Shown in pieces: positions 63,983 to 64,000 of a stretch of DNA of 64,000 bases; the first letter of the stretch is position 1; every line of letters begins with the position of its first letter. The notes beneath the pieces are model-generated. The model worked only from the letters and a program-made list of their open reading frames with translations, did no database searches and was not told where the DNA came from. The position numbers and the translations under genes were made by a program. Source of the DNA: Scatavimonas merdipullorum (GTDB lineage: Bacteria > Bacillota > Clostridia > Oscillospirales > Acutalibacteraceae); the NCBI GenBank assembly GCA_018712865.1, contig DVGH01000050.1:56235-120234 (forward strand). Direction: 5' to 3'.

Positions 63983-64000
63983 ATCAGAAAACGCACTTGT

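Overview
The window looks like a chromosomal segment of a strict anaerobe of the Bacillota, class Clostridia. Evidence: a complete [FeFe]-hydrogenase maturation set (hydE, hydG, hydF with a TM1266-type regulator), oxygen-sensitive class III ribonucleotide reductase (nrdD/nrdG), type III glutamine synthetase, a split archaeal-type glutamate synthase, ECF transporter genes next to truA, a T-box leader, and strong AGGAGG-type ribosome binding sites. The genus cannot be fixed from sequence alone. Base composition is moderate except for an AT-rich stretch at about 5.2-8.0 kb and a mobile-element-rich right end (about 60.8-64 kb).

Layout. 1-5.1 kb (minus): a truncated lipoprotein gene behind an unusual giant gene that fuses substrate-binding lobes, permease, ATPase and an extra C-terminal domain of an amino-acid ABC transporter; then a small Cys-rich DUF6485-like protein, a lipoprotein and a small unknown. 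5.2-8.0 kb (plus): an AT-rich accessory island (metallophosphoesterase, small membrane protein, two GNAT acetyltransferases) ending against seven minus-strand tRNA genes (8.0-8.9 kb). 9.0-22.0 kb (minus): a housekeeping block, transcribed as ruvC-ruvA-ruvB-glmM-methyltransferase-ecfA1-ecfA2-ecfT-truA-DUF5711-cvpA-pgsA-clpE. 22.2-23.1 kb: tRNA-Val, a small unknown gene and a lipoprotein. 23.1-27.6 kb (plus): the hydrogenase maturation operon behind a structured leader that can form two mutually exclusive structures (a long-range stem or a terminator). 27.7-35.3 kb: divergent nitrogen assimilation genes: glnN (minus, with an ANTAR-like antitermination leader) and a five-gene split glutamate synthase operon (plus). 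35.4-45.5 kb: YoaK-like membrane protein, D-Ala-D-Ala carboxypeptidase, sbcD-sbcC, recG and a FakA/DAK2 protein. 45.6-54.8 kb (minus): YmdB-like phosphodiesterase, GTP-type PEP carboxykinase, tsaD, rimI, a low-molecular-weight phosphatase, polA and alr. 55.2-58.4 kb (plus): nrdD-nrdG preceded by NrdR-box-like palindromes. 58.4-60.8 kb (minus): a MerR regulator/ABC exporter module. 60.9-64.0 kb: a decayed tnpV remnant, proS with a T-box leader, and a frameshifted IS200-type transposase.

Most notable: (1) the hyd leader at 23315-23514, where a 10-bp stem enclosing three hairpins competes with a terminator directly ahead of the hyd genes, which is riboswitch-like architecture; (2) the one-chain ABC transporter, whose binding-protein lobes run lobe2 / lobe1-lobe2 / lobe1, as if one binding protein were inserted inside another; (3) the glnN leader, where a hairpin with an A1/G4 hexaloop overlaps a terminator; and (4) two diverged copies of a leader-like element at about 7.2-8.0 kb and 60.9-61.1 kb, one apparently split by an acetyltransferase gene and the other attached to a dead tnpV.
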